Source of the DNA: Phycisphaerales bacterium
Lineage (GTDB): Bacteria > Planctomycetota > Phycisphaerae > Phycisphaerales > UBA1924
Assembly (NCBI GenBank): GCA_020846975.1
Contig: JADLCX010000059.1
Coordinates: 1-64,000 of the forward strand
Direction: 5' to 3'
Length of the DNA stretch: 64,000 nt
Every line of letters starts with the position of its first letter. The first letter of the stretch is position 1. This document shows positions 50,509-59,196 of this stretch, piece by piece. The notes beneath the pieces were generated by a model that was given only the letters and a program-made list of their open reading frames with translations, ran no database searches and was not told the origin of the DNA. Position numbers and translations under genes: made by a program.

Positions 50509-50848
50509 CCTGGGTACCCCGTTTCTCCGAAGCGGGATTCTCATGCATTCGCCTCCAGAAAAAGCCGTCGAGCCCACCATCCCCGCCGCACGAGGTCCCG
50601 TGCACGCCCGCCTCCGCGCCGCCATGACCGCCGCGCCCAGCGCCGTGCCGACAGCAGCACGCCGTCTCATCCGCGCCTCGGCCCCGATGGGGCAGATCTC
50701 AGATTCGTCCCCAGGGTCCATCCCTGAGCGCGAACCCGCTCGGCTGAGCCTGCATGAGTTTCCAACTTCCGCTGATGAACATCCTCCTTACGGTACCCAT
50801 CCCGGTTGGAACGCCTGCTCGCTTCCAGTACGCTGTAGACCTGCGCGC
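50509..50848. other. Right edge of the phage-like island; no complete gene
   Basis: About 340 bp. An ATG at 50543 opens a frame (MHSPPEKAVEPTIPAARGP and on) that loses protein-like character after about 50 codons and then runs into the ECF sigma gene in the same frame. It might be the truncated start of the gene that once followed the terminase, such as a portal. No integrase, att repeat or terminator is recognised. Confidence 0.4.
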
Positions 50849-51481
50849 ATGAACGATCACGATCACAACAACCAGTCTGTCGCCGATGGGCAAGTGACGC
50901 TCGCGCTCCGCGCCGTATCCGGCGGCGACGCCAACGCCGCGGCGAACCTTCTGCCGCTGGTGTACGAGCAGCTCCGGCGCCTTGCGCGCGCCAAGATGGG
51001 CCGGCTCCCGCCGGGCGTGACGGTCCAGCCCACCGCGCTGGTCCACGAGGCGTACATGCGGGTCCTCGCCGGGCGCAAGGAGGACTTCAACGATCGCAAC
51101 CACTTCTTCGCCACCGCGGCGAGGGCCATGCGCGATATCCTCGTCGAGCAGGCGCGCCGCCGCGCCAGCCTGAAGCGCGGCGGCGACCGCGCCCGCGAGG
51201 CCCTCGACGATATCGCCGAGCGCACGCCGGCGATCCACGCGCCCGACGAGGCCGAGGGCGCGGCCGACGACATGCTCGCGCTCGATCGGGCCCTGCACAA
51301 GTTCGAGCAGGCCGACGCGCGAAAGGCCGAGGTCGTGATGCTCCGCTTCTTCGCGGGGCTGACGCACGAGCAGATCGCCGAATCGCTCGGGCTGAGCGTG
51401 CCGACCGTCGAGCGCGACGTGCGCTTCGCGCGAGCCTGGCTCGCGCGCGAGGTCGGCGCCGCGAAGCAAACGCAAGGCTGA
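50849..51481 (+). CDS. ECF RNA polymerase sigma factor (planctomycete subfamily)
   Basis: 210 residues from the ATG at 50849. Region 2 starts LLPLVYEQLRRLARAKMGRL and contains QPTALVHEAYMRVL and HFFATAARAMRDILVEQARR. This wording is characteristic of the planctomycete/acidobacterial sigma-70 subfamily that sits beside Ser/Thr kinases. Region 4 is VMLRFFAGLTHEQIAESLGL and SVPTVERDVRFARAWL. The gene is 15 bases before a kinase gene that is broken, so its usual partner may be lost. Confidence 0.92.
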   Translation: MNDHDHNNQSVADGQVTLALRAVSGGDANAAANLLPLVYEQLRRLARAKMGRLPPGVTVQPTALVHEAYMRVLAGRKEDFNDRNHFFATAARAMRDILVEQARRRASLKRGGDRAREALDDIAERTPAIHAPDEAEGAADDMLALDRALHKFEQADARKAEVVMLRFFAGLTHEQIAESLGLSVPTVERDVRFARAWLAREVGAAKQTQG

Positions 51482-51496
51482 CCGGCGGGGGGACGC

Positions 51497-52248
51497 ATGA
51501 GCAACCGCAGCGAACAGATCGAAGAACTGTTCCACCTCGCGGCGGAACTGCCCGCGGATCGGCGCGCCCGATTCCTCGACGCCCGCTGCGCCGACGACCA
51601 CGAACTGCGCAGCGAGGTCGAGTCGCTCCTCTCCGCCGACGGCGGGGGGCTCGACGGCGTCATCGCCGGCGCGGCCGCGATCGCCGGCGAGCCCGCCGAG
51701 ACGCCCGAGCGCATCGGCGAGTTCGAGATCATCCGGCTGCTGGGCGAAGGGGGCATGGGCAGCGTCTACGAGGCCCGGCAGGTCTCGCCGCGGCGCACCG
51801 TCGCGCTCAAGGTCATCCGCACCGGGATCCTCTCGTCGCGGGCCGCGCGCTGGTTCTCGCGCGAGGTCGCCGTGCTGGGCACGCTCAAGCACCCGGGAAT
51901 CGCGCAGGTCTTCCAGGCGGGCACGGCGACCGGACCCGGAGGAACCGCCCTGCCCTACTTCGCGATGGAACTGGTGCAGGGCCCGAGCCTCACCGCGTTC
52001 GCGCGCGAGCGCGGGCTCGACACGCGCGCCAGGCTCGAACTGTGGGTCCGGGTGTGCGACGCCGTCCAGCACGCCCACCAGCGCGGCGTCATCCACCGCG
52101 ATCTCAAGCCCGGCAACATCCTCGTCGAGCAGCCCGAGGCCGGCGGCACGCAGCCCAAGATCCTCGACTTCGGCATCGCCCGGCTGACCAACCCCTCGGG
52201 CGACGGCGCGCCCGCGCCGACGAGGAACTCCGCAGGCTCGCGCCGTAG
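51497..52248 (+). pseudogene. Truncated Ser/Thr protein kinase
   Basis: The N-terminus (NRSEQIEELFHLAAELPADR) and kinase N-lobe are normal: IRLLGEGGMGSVYEA, VALKVI with catalytic Lys, HRDLKPGNILVE, and ILDFGIARL at about residues 220-230. After DFG, where the activation segment and C-lobe should follow, the sequence becomes Pro/Arg/Ser-rich. The same frame runs on to 52912 inside terC without any kinase feature. In the +1 frame a short DEELRRLAP ends at a TAG at 52246-52248 and looks like a genuine protein end. An internal deletion that also shifted the frame near 52200 explains this. A kinase without activation loop, C-lobe and sensor domain should be inactive. Confidence 0.75.
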
Positions 52249-52310
52249 CGATCGCGCCGCCCGCCGCCTCTGGTCCCCTCCCGCTCCCTCGATCCGGTAT
52301 GCTTGGCCCC

Positions 52311-53195
52311 ATGATCGACCTACTCGTCATCGCACAGGCCGGCCACGAAGCGGCGTCCCACGCCGGAACCCACGCCGCGGCCGTTTCCGGGAGCCTCTTT
52401 TCCGGCCAGAACATCGCCGCGCTGCTCACGCTCACCGGCCTGGAGATCGTGCTGGGGATCGACAACATCGTGTTCATCGCGATCCTCTGCGGCCGGCTGC
52501 CCGAGGAGAAGCGGGCCAGGGCGAGGTTCGTCGGCCTGTCGCTGGCGATGCTGATGCGCATCGGGCTGCTGTTCAGCATCTCGTGGGTCATGTCGCTGAC
52601 CAAGCCGCTGTTCTCGCTCCCCGTGCTGGGGCATGTGCTCACCGGCAAGGACCTGGTGCTGCTGGTCGGCGGACTGTTCCTGGTCGCCAAGGCGACGCTG
52701 GAGATCCACCACAAGATCGAGGGCGCGGGCGAGGGGGCGCACGCGCCGCACCTGCCGGGCGATGTGCACGGGAAGGGCGGCGTGGCGAAGGACGCGGCCA
52801 AGCGGGTCAGTTTCGGCGGGATCCTGTTCCAGATCATCCTGCTCGACATCGTCTTCAGCCTCGACAGCGTCATCACCGCCGTCGGGATGGTGGGCTCGTC
52901 GCCCGACCATGAGAAAGCGAAGAACGGTCTGTACATCATGATCGCGGCGGTGGTGATCGCCGTCGGCGTCATGCTCGTGTTCAGCGGGTTTGTCTCCCGC
53001 CTGATCGACAGGCACCCGACGCTCAAGATGCTCGCGCTGAGTTTCCTGATCCTGATCGGCGTGATGCTCACCGTCGAGGGCGGCGGCGGGCACATCAACA
53101 AGGGCTACATCTACTTCGCGATGGCGTTCAGCCTGGGCGTGGAGATGCTGAACATCTGGGTGCGCAGCCGGTCGGTGCGGAAGGCCGCGGCCTGA
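52311..53195 (+). CDS. terC: TerC-family integral membrane protein
   Basis: 294 residues from the ATG at 52311; an in-frame ATG at 52299 is the alternative. Seven or so hydrophobic helices. The family signatures are LEIVLGIDNIVFIAIL and IVFSLDSVITAVGMVG, each with the Asp pair thought to bind metal. The His-rich cytoplasmic loop (HHKIEGAGEGAHAPHLPGDV) lies between helices, as in YoaE/YgdQ-type members. TerC proteins are linked to manganese export and metallation of secreted proteins; tellurite resistance is only the historical name. It follows the broken kinase gene closely, so the deletion there may have changed its promoter. Confidence 0.92.
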   Translation: MIDLLVIAQAGHEAASHAGTHAAAVSGSLFSGQNIAALLTLTGLEIVLGIDNIVFIAILCGRLPEEKRARARFVGLSLAMLMRIGLLFSISWVMSLTKPLFSLPVLGHVLTGKDLVLLVGGLFLVAKATLEIHHKIEGAGEGAHAPHLPGDVHGKGGVAKDAAKRVSFGGILFQIILLDIVFSLDSVITAVGMVGSSPDHEKAKNGLYIMIAAVVIAVGVMLVFSGFVSRLIDRHPTLKMLALSFLILIGVMLTVEGGGGHINKGYIYFAMAFSLGVEMLNIWVRSRSVRKAAA

Positions 53196-53200
53196 TCGGC

Positions 53201-53989
53201 TTACCGCACCGCCGTCTCCTGCCCGTAGTACATCCTGATCGTGTCGTAGAGATCGGGCAGGTGCTCCCGCATCTCCCGCCCGCGCTCGAAGAACGTTTCG
53301 GTCGCCACCGCGAAGAACTCTGCTGGGTTGGTCGCGCCGTAGTAGTCGATCAGGCTTGGCACGCCGGTGTGAGCGCGGCGGACGAGGTCGTTGTAGTAGG
53401 CCGACATCACGCGCTTCCACTGGTCGTACTCGGACTTGTTCTTGAGCGGGGGTGTGCCATCGACAACGCCGTCGAGGAAATCGAGCTTGTGCGCGAACTC
53501 GTGCAGGACGAGGTTGCGGCCGTCGCCGCCGTCGAGCCCGCCCTCGTGCGCGTGCCGCCACGAGACGATGATGGGGCCGCCGTACTGGCCCATGTAGTGC
53601 GCTTCGCCGAGGTTCGAGTGCCCTTCCGTCACGACCCCGCCCGGACCCTGCCGCGCGGTGGGCGCGATGAAGCCCGAGGGATAGACGAGAACTGTCTGCA
53701 CGTTGGGATAGACCGCATCGGTCAACGGATCGAGGTCATGGCCGAGCAGGAGCAGCGCGGCCTGCGCGGCGATGACGAGCCGCATCTCGTCGGTCAGTTC
53801 GAGCCCCGCGCATCCTTCCCAGTTCTTCTCGCGGATGATGACCCGAGCGAGCTTGATGAGCCTGTCGCGCTCGGTCTGGTTGAGGCGCGACCAGAAGGCG
53901 AGGTTGGCCGCGAGCGTTCGCGTCTCATCGAGCGTGGGCGCGGCGGCGAGGGCGGACTTGCGGCGATAACGGCGGAGCACGGTGACCAT
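53201..53989 (-). CDS. mtfA: MtfA-type zinc peptidase
   Basis: 262 residues from the ATG at 53989. The zinc motif is NLVLHEFAHKLDFLDG (HExxH), followed by NPAEFFAVATETFFERGREM containing the third ligand Glu, as in MtfA (Mlc titration factor A). The N-terminal part has FWSRLNQTERDRLIKLARV and the conserved EMRLVIAAQAALLLLG. In E. coli MtfA binds the glucose repressor Mlc and shows aminopeptidase activity; no Mlc gene is seen here. It is convergent with terC, the two stops being about 5 bases apart. Confidence 0.9.
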   Translation of the reverse strand: MVTVLRRYRRKSALAAAPTLDETRTLAANLAFWSRLNQTERDRLIKLARVIIREKNWEGCAGLELTDEMRLVIAAQAALLLLGHDLDPLTDAVYPNVQTVLVYPSGFIAPTARQGPGGVVTEGHSNLGEAHYMGQYGGPIIVSWRHAHEGGLDGGDGRNLVLHEFAHKLDFLDGVVDGTPPLKNKSEYDQWKRVMSAYYNDLVRRAHTGVPSLIDYYGATNPAEFFAVATETFFERGREMREHLPDLYDTIRMYYGQETAVR

Positions 53990-54204
53990 GATTGGTTGTT
54001 GGGCAACGGCGGGGCCAGTGTGTGGCCCGTTTCGCGCCCCGGACGGAGTCCTGATTCCACGTTCCAGCCGTTTTATCGTGGGTGCCACAAGTTGCAGCGA
54101 GGCTTCGCCCTGCCAAGGCGGCATGAGTGCAGCGCGGCAGGACGAACGTCCGGATACACTGCTGACGCTACCGACGGAAACGTTCAACCTCTAAGGGGAA
54201 CACC

Positions 54205-54450
54205 ATGAACTTCGTCTGGTTTCTGCTCATCGGACTGGCCGCGGGCTTTCTGGCGGGGGCGATCCTCAAGGGGCGCGGGTTCGGGTTTGTCGGCAACCTG
54301 ATCGTTGGCGTGCTCGGTGCGCTGGCGGGTGGATTCCTGTTCGGGTTGCTGGGCCTGGCCTCGACGAGTCTTCTCGGTTCGTTGATCAGCGCGACGGTCG
54401 GTGCGATCGTGGTGCTTCTGCTGGTGAGCTTCATCAACAAGAAGACGTGA
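54205..54450 (+). CDS. GlsB/YeaQ/YmgE-family membrane protein
   Basis: 81 residues, three Gly-rich hydrophobic helices (FVWFLLIGLAAGFLAGAIL; GNLIVGVLGALAGGFLFGLL; LISATVGAIVVLLLVSFI), ending NKKT. The pattern KGRGFGFVGNLIVGVLGA is diagnostic of this small family, often stress-induced and once called transglycosylase-associated. A clear AAGGGGA ribosome site precedes the ATG. Confidence 0.9.
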   Translation: MNFVWFLLIGLAAGFLAGAILKGRGFGFVGNLIVGVLGALAGGFLFGLLGLASTSLLGSLISATVGAIVVLLLVSFINKKT

Positions 54451-54581
54451 TGCGGCCGGCGCGCGCCGGAGCGGGGCCACAGGCCGAAGGGGCGCGCGGT
54501 CCGCGGAGATCGCGAGCGGGTTGCTCGCCCGTTCGAGCACGAGGGGTCTGCACCGATCCCCGGGATCGACCCGGCGGATCG

Positions 54582-54607
54582 GTCATCGGCGGGGATGCCG
54601 ATGCCGC
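54582..54607. repeat. Single palindromic repeat
   Basis: CATCGGC-GGGGAT-GCCGATG: one copy of the same palindrome family as at 10095-10178 and 129-150, placed directly before the 3' end of the M20 gene. Confidence 0.6.
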
Positions 54608-54612
54608 GCGGT

Positions 54613-55866
54613 TCAGTCTTCGAGCGCGAGCCGGCACATGACCTCGATCCCCGTGGGCAGGGCGTCGTCGTTGAAGTCGTACTCGGGCTGGTGCAGGCTT
54701 GGGTAGTCGGCGCGATCGGCGGGCTTGACGCCGAGGACGAAGAAGCAGGCGGGGACGTGGCGGCCGTAGTAGGAGAAGTCCTCGCCGCCCATCGTGGGTT
54801 CGGGGACTTCCTGCACGCGGGCATCGCCCAGGGCGCGGACGGCGACGCGGAAGAACTTGTCGGTCATCGCGGGGTCGTTGTGGGTGACCGGGTAGCCCTC
54901 TTCCCACTCGATCTGGGCGCGGGCGCCCAGCGCGCGGGCCGTGCCCTCGACGATCTCGAAGAACCGCTTCTTCCCGAGGTCGCGCGTGCCCTGGCGGACC
55001 GTGCGCATCGTGCCGATGAACGTGAGTTCGCGCGGGATGATGTTGCTGGCGGTGCCGGCGTTGATCTGCGCGACGGTGACGACGATCGAGTCCTGCGGCG
55101 CGGCGTTACGGCTGGCGATGGTCTGGAGCGCGGTGATGATGTGGGCCGCGGCGACGACCGGGTCGCCGCTCAGGTGCGGGTAGGCCGCGTGCGCCTGCGT
55201 GCCGACGAGTTTGACGGTGAAGTTGTCGGTCGCCGCGAGCAGCGGCCCCTCGCGTGAACCGACGGTGCCGAGCGCGAACTGCGGCCAGCCGTGCAGGCCG
55301 AAGATCTGGCCGACGGGCGCGCCCAGCCCCCCCCCGCCGCCGGTTTCGCCCTTGAGCACGCCTTCCTCGCAAAGGCGCTCGCCGCCCGCGCCGCCCTCTT
55401 CGGCGGGCTGGAAGATCAAGAGCGTGCCACGCGGCCGGTGCGGCAGGCGGTTGAGCACGCGCGCCACGCCGAGCAGGTTGGCCGTGTGGCCGTCGTGGCC
55501 GCAGGCGTGCATGAGGCCGGGGGTCCTGCTCGCGTAGGTGGCGCCGGTGCGTTCCTCGATCGGGAGTGCATCCATGTCGGCGCGGAGGGCGACGGCGGGG
55601 CGCGACTCATCGGCGGGGTCGGTGGGGGGCAGGTAGGCGATCACGCCCGTCCCGCCCGCGAGGCCGGACTTGTGGCGGATGCCCAGCGAGGAGAGTTCGG
55701 CCGCGACGACGCCGGCGGTGCGGCGTTCCTGGTAGGCCAGTTCGGGGTGCGCGTGCAGGTCGTGGCGTAGGTGGATGACGCGGGCGAGCTCTTCGCGGAT
55801 CAGGGCGCGGAGCTTGTCGGCGGGGAAGCGCGGTGCGGCGGTGCTGAGGGCGTCTGGGGCGGGCAT
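54613..55866 (-). CDS. M20-family amidohydrolase (N-acyl amino acid hydrolase type)
   Basis: 417 residues from the ATG at 55866. Metal-binding and catalytic motifs: LRHDLHAHPELAYQE, VALRADMDALPIEE, MHACGHDGHTANLLGVA (Cys and His ligands), LIFQPAEEGGAGG (catalytic Glu), and TMGGEDFSYYGRHVPACFF near the end. The lid domain includes TVKLVGTQAHAAYPHLSGDP. The layout is that of hippurate hydrolase, IAA-amino acid hydrolase and N-acetyl-diaminopimelate deacetylase. The substrate cannot be told from sequence. Cytoplasmic; no signal peptide. Confidence 0.92.
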   Translation of the reverse strand: MPAPDALSTAAPRFPADKLRALIREELARVIHLRHDLHAHPELAYQERRTAGVVAAELSSLGIRHKSGLAGGTGVIAYLPPTDPADESRPAVALRADMDALPIEERTGATYASRTPGLMHACGHDGHTANLLGVARVLNRLPHRPRGTLLIFQPAEEGGAGGERLCEEGVLKGETGGGGGLGAPVGQIFGLHGWPQFALGTVGSREGPLLAATDNFTVKLVGTQAHAAYPHLSGDPVVAAAHIITALQTIASRNAAPQDSIVVTVAQINAGTASNIIPRELTFIGTMRTVRQGTRDLGKKRFFEIVEGTARALGARAQIEWEEGYPVTHNDPAMTDKFFRVAVRALGDARVQEVPEPTMGGEDFSYYGRHVPACFFVLGVKPADRADYPSLHQPEYDFNDDALPTGIEVMCRLALED

Positions 55867-55916
55867 GACGGCGGAATGGTAGATGTCGTGATCGCGTGTG
55901 CGACGAACGGCGCGCC

Positions 55917-57098
55917 CTACCGCCCGTTCAGCACCTCTCCGCAGATCTTCATCGCCTCGTCCATCGCCTTGGCGGCGCGCTCGAGGTTGAGGTCGGACAG
56001 AGCCCACCGCTGCACGGCCAGCGGGCCGGGGTCGGGGTTGGTCGAGCGCTGCAGGCGCGCCGCGGGCGTGTTCTCAAGCCCGCGCGGCGTGGGCAGGTTG
56101 TGGCTCTCGCCCGCGGCCAGCATCGCCTCGCACTCGCGCGAGAGCAGGAAGTCCACAAGCAGCGACGCCTCGGCGGGGTGCGGCGCGTGCTGGAGCACGG
56201 CCACGGTGCAGGGTACCTGCATCGAGCCTTCGGGGAAGGCTTCCTGTCGCGTGCCCGCCGAGCCGGTCGAGCGGCGGTGCCAGGAGCGGGCGGGCACGTT
56301 GGAGATCGCCAGGAATGCGACGGGCCACCCGTTGGCCTGCGCGATCAGGGCATCGTCGGAGTCGGTCAGGCCCAGCCACAATTCCCCCGAGCCGACGGCG
56401 CGGGCGACACCCGCGTTGCCGTCGTAGAGGCGGAGGCCGTTGTCGGCGACCCCCCGCAGCCAGTCACGGAACAACTCCGAGCCCAGCGAGCAGAGCGCGG
56501 CCATGTGGCCGCGGGTCGTGCCGAACTCGGGGCGGGCCATGCCCACGCGGCCCTTGAACTTCGCCTCGGTGAGGTACGACAGGTCGCGTGGCACATCGTC
56601 GGGCTGCACGAACCTGGTGTTGTAGATCAGCACGCGGACGCGCCGGGCAAAGCCGTACCACGTGCCGTCCGAGGCTCGCATCTCGAGCGGCCAGCCCTCG
56701 CCGGCGACCTCTGCGAAGTCGTTCTCGGCCGCGCCGCTGATGTGCGGGGCCAGCACGCCGGCCTGCGCCAGTCGGATCGAGCCGAATGGCTCGCTCGACC
56801 ACCAGACGTCGGCGGTTGTGGCGCCCGACTGGTGCTCGTTGAGCAGGCGGTTGACGAGGCCGGTGGTCTTGGTCGCCTCGGTATCAAACACGGGCTTGAC
56901 CACGATGCCCGTCTTCTTCGTGAACGCGTCGAGGACCGGCTGCGCGATCGGTGCGTCGGCGGAGCAGTAGACGACGACCTGGCGCGGCCCCGCCGGCGCG
57001 GGCGAAGGTCCGGAGCCCGAGCGTTCGCACGCGGCCAGCACGACGCCGAGTGACGCGATGAGGAAGGCGCGGCGCGCGGTTTGTCGGGGGGGTGTCAC
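55917..57098 (-). CDS. Solute-binding lipoprotein of an ABC importer (Fe3+/FbpA type)
   Basis: 393 residues. Signal with twin-Arg-like start TARRAFLIASLGVVLAACER (lipobox Cys near residue 24). The mature protein begins VVVYCSADAPIAQPVLDAFT followed by TKKTGIVVKPVFDTEATKT and ADVWWSSEP, the usual opening of iron(III)/thiamine-type binding proteins. LIYNTRFVQPDDVPRDLSYL and GRVGMARPEFGTTRGHMAAL follow. No permease or ATPase gene is next to it, so it would serve an importer encoded elsewhere. The Tyr pair of FbpA iron ligands could not be located with confidence, so the ligand stays open. Confidence 0.82.
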   Translation of the reverse strand: MTPPRQTARRAFLIASLGVVLAACERSGSGPSPAPAGPRQVVVYCSADAPIAQPVLDAFTKKTGIVVKPVFDTEATKTTGLVNRLLNEHQSGATTADVWWSSEPFGSIRLAQAGVLAPHISGAAENDFAEVAGEGWPLEMRASDGTWYGFARRVRVLIYNTRFVQPDDVPRDLSYLTEAKFKGRVGMARPEFGTTRGHMAALCSLGSELFRDWLRGVADNGLRLYDGNAGVARAVGSGELWLGLTDSDDALIAQANGWPVAFLAISNVPARSWHRRSTGSAGTRQEAFPEGSMQVPCTVAVLQHAPHPAEASLLVDFLLSRECEAMLAAGESHNLPTPRGLENTPAARLQRSTNPDPGPLAVQRWALSDLNLERAAKAMDEAMKICGEVLNGR

Positions 57099-57143
57099 GC
57101 GGGTGAGTTGTACGCTCCGCCCTGCTCGGGCGGGAAGGGGCGA

Positions 57144-59003
57144 TCAGTTCTTGTCGTCGGCATCCTTCGCGGGCGCGGCGGCCGGCGCGGGGGGCTGGTC
57201 CTTCTTGTCGGCGTTGCCGCCGGCCTTGCTCTTGAGCCGGCCGAAATAGCTCTTGATCGCGTCGTGGTACTCGCGCGGGATGGTGTTGTTCTCGATCGCC
57301 TCGGTCGCGTTCTGATCTGCGCTGGCCACCACGCGGGCGAACTCGGCCTTGCTCTCGCCGCGGATGCTCTCGCCCTCGACCAGTTTGGTCGAGACGATGG
57401 GGCCGTCGCCCTTGGCGCCGATGGACTTCTTCTTCTCCTTCTCGAAATCGGCGCGGGCCTCGCCGGGCCGGCCGCCCTGGCCCAGGCCGGGACCGCCGCG
57501 GCCGTTGCCCATCGACTCGTTCCAGCCCGCGCTCCACGGCTTGGTGCCGTTGCCCCGGCACTGGCTCATGCCGTTGCCGTTGCCGCTGCACTCGCCCATC
57601 CCTTCGCAGTCGCCGTCCTTGCCCATCTGCGCCATCGCGCTCTTGCACTCGCTCATGGCGGCGTCGGCCATTTCCATTTCCTGCTGCAGGGCCTCCATCT
57701 CGCTCAGTTGCTGGCTCATGCCCGATGAGCCCTGCTCGCCCTGCTGGCCTTGCTTGCCCTCTTTGCCCGACTGGGCGATCTTGTCCATCGCCTCGGCCAT
57801 CGCGGCCATGCCGCTCTTGCACTCCATGCCGCCCTCGCACATCTTCTGCAGGGCTTCCTTCTGCTCCTTGCTGAGGTTCTGGCTCTCCTTGAGGGCTTTC
57901 TGGAGGGCCTCCTTGCTGGCCAGGGCCTCTTTGGGGATCCCGGCCTGTTCGAGGGCCTTTTCGAGCCCCTTCTGGTTCTCGGCGAGCTGCTTCATCTGCT
58001 CGGCGAGTTTTTCGAGTTGTTCGGCCAGTTTCTGCTTGTCGGCCTCCGACATCTCGCTGTTGGAAGCGAGCTTTTCCTTGACCTTTTCGAGTTCCTGCTT
58101 GGCCGCCTTGAAGTCGGCCTTGGCCAGGGCCTTGGAGAGTTCGCTGGTCTCGTGGCCGGGCTGCTTGAGCTGCCTGAGTTTCTCCTGCATGGCCTGGAGT
58201 TTCCGGGCCTGCACACCGTTCTTGAGGTCTTCGAGCTGCTCGGTCTTGCGGGCGAGTTGCTGCACCATCGCCTTGCGGATCTCCTCGGCGGTCTGCGGCT
58301 CGGGCTTGTCGCCGGTCGGGGTCTCGACGGCCTTTTCTTTCTCCAGGCTCGGGATCTTGGCGGTCAGTTCCTCGATCTTCTTCTGGGTATCCTGCACCTC
58401 GCGCTTGGCGTTGACGATCTCGACTTCCTTCTTCTTCTGCGCGACGGATTCGGCAAACCAGCCCATGACATCGAGCTTGGGCAGGGCGAGGAAGACGACC
58501 GCGAGGCTCAGGCCCAGCGCGAGCGGGACGGGCCAGAACCGGGGCGGCTGGATCGGCACCGCGGCGCCGACGTTCACGCCGCGGGCGACGCGGGATGCGC
58601 TCTCGACGGTGGCGCGGGACCAGGGGTCCTGCTGTTTGGCGACACAGAGCGCGGTGCTGAGGCTCTCCTTCAGGTTCGCGCCCTCATCGACCCGGCGCGC
58701 CACGGCCAGCGGCTTGGGCCGGCGCGCGATCGCCCAGACCAACCCGCAGAGCACCGCCGCGCCCGCGCCGCCGTAGGCGACGCGCTCCCACATCCACGCG
58801 CTGTCGATGCGGACCTTCGCGCCGGGGAGCTGAGGCCCGACGCTGGTCGCGGCGGTTTGCGTGAACGCGAAGACCTGCTCGGCGATGCGCAGCAGGATCG
58901 CGAGCGCGAGGCCGACCGCCAGCGCGACGACCAGCCCGCGCAGGAAGTTGATGAACCCCAACCGCCATGCCGCCTTGCCGAGGACTCGATTGATCTCGTT
59001 CAT
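57144..59003 (-). CDS. Membrane protein with very long coiled coil
   Basis: 619 residues from the ATG at 59003. Three hydrophobic helices in the first 175 residues (LRGLVVALAVGLALAILLRI, VAYGGAGAAVLCGLVWAIA, VPLALGLSLAVVFLALP) are followed by a Lys/Glu/Gln-rich coiled coil (about 180-420). A Met/Gly/Cys-rich linker then contains CEGGMECKSGMAAMAEAM and GDCEGMGECSGNGNGM. A last conserved-looking domain ends TIPREYHDAIKSYFGRL. The final motif is the one found at the end of planctomycete proteins encoded near MoxR/BatA-type operons, but no such genes are adjacent. Function unknown. The 42-base gap to the solute-binding gene suggests co-transcription. Confidence 0.72.
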   Translation of the reverse strand: MNEINRVLGKAAWRLGFINFLRGLVVALAVGLALAILLRIAEQVFAFTQTAATSVGPQLPGAKVRIDSAWMWERVAYGGAGAAVLCGLVWAIARRPKPLAVARRVDEGANLKESLSTALCVAKQQDPWSRATVESASRVARGVNVGAAVPIQPPRFWPVPLALGLSLAVVFLALPKLDVMGWFAESVAQKKKEVEIVNAKREVQDTQKKIEELTAKIPSLEKEKAVETPTGDKPEPQTAEEIRKAMVQQLARKTEQLEDLKNGVQARKLQAMQEKLRQLKQPGHETSELSKALAKADFKAAKQELEKVKEKLASNSEMSEADKQKLAEQLEKLAEQMKQLAENQKGLEKALEQAGIPKEALASKEALQKALKESQNLSKEQKEALQKMCEGGMECKSGMAAMAEAMDKIAQSGKEGKQGQQGEQGSSGMSQQLSEMEALQQEMEMADAAMSECKSAMAQMGKDGDCEGMGECSGNGNGMSQCRGNGTKPWSAGWNESMGNGRGGPGLGQGGRPGEARADFEKEKKKSIGAKGDGPIVSTKLVEGESIRGESKAEFARVVASADQNATEAIENNTIPREYHDAIKSYFGRLKSKAGGNADKKDQPPAPAAAPAKDADDKN

Positions 59004-59196
59004 GGAAGGACTTCCCGGCGATGAACCAACGGAGGTGCGCAAGTGGGTATCGACCCCGCCCAACCAACTTCTTACCTGCGCGGCGGGACTTGGCCGCAGA
59101 ACCACCAGTCACGGCCCGCACACCCGAAAGAATACCAAACAATTGCGTTTGTGTCAAGCGCATTCTAAGTGTTTGCTCCGACTCGGGTTAGGTAGG

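Noticed and set aside
45403..50848. Complete prophage
   Set aside because: Repressor and large terminase are present, but there is no integrase, small terminase, portal, capsid, tail or lysis gene and no visible att repeats.
52249..52912. In-frame continuation of the kinase gene into terC
   Set aside because: The frame is open but the residues are Arg/Pro/Gly filler and overlap the well-supported TerC frame.
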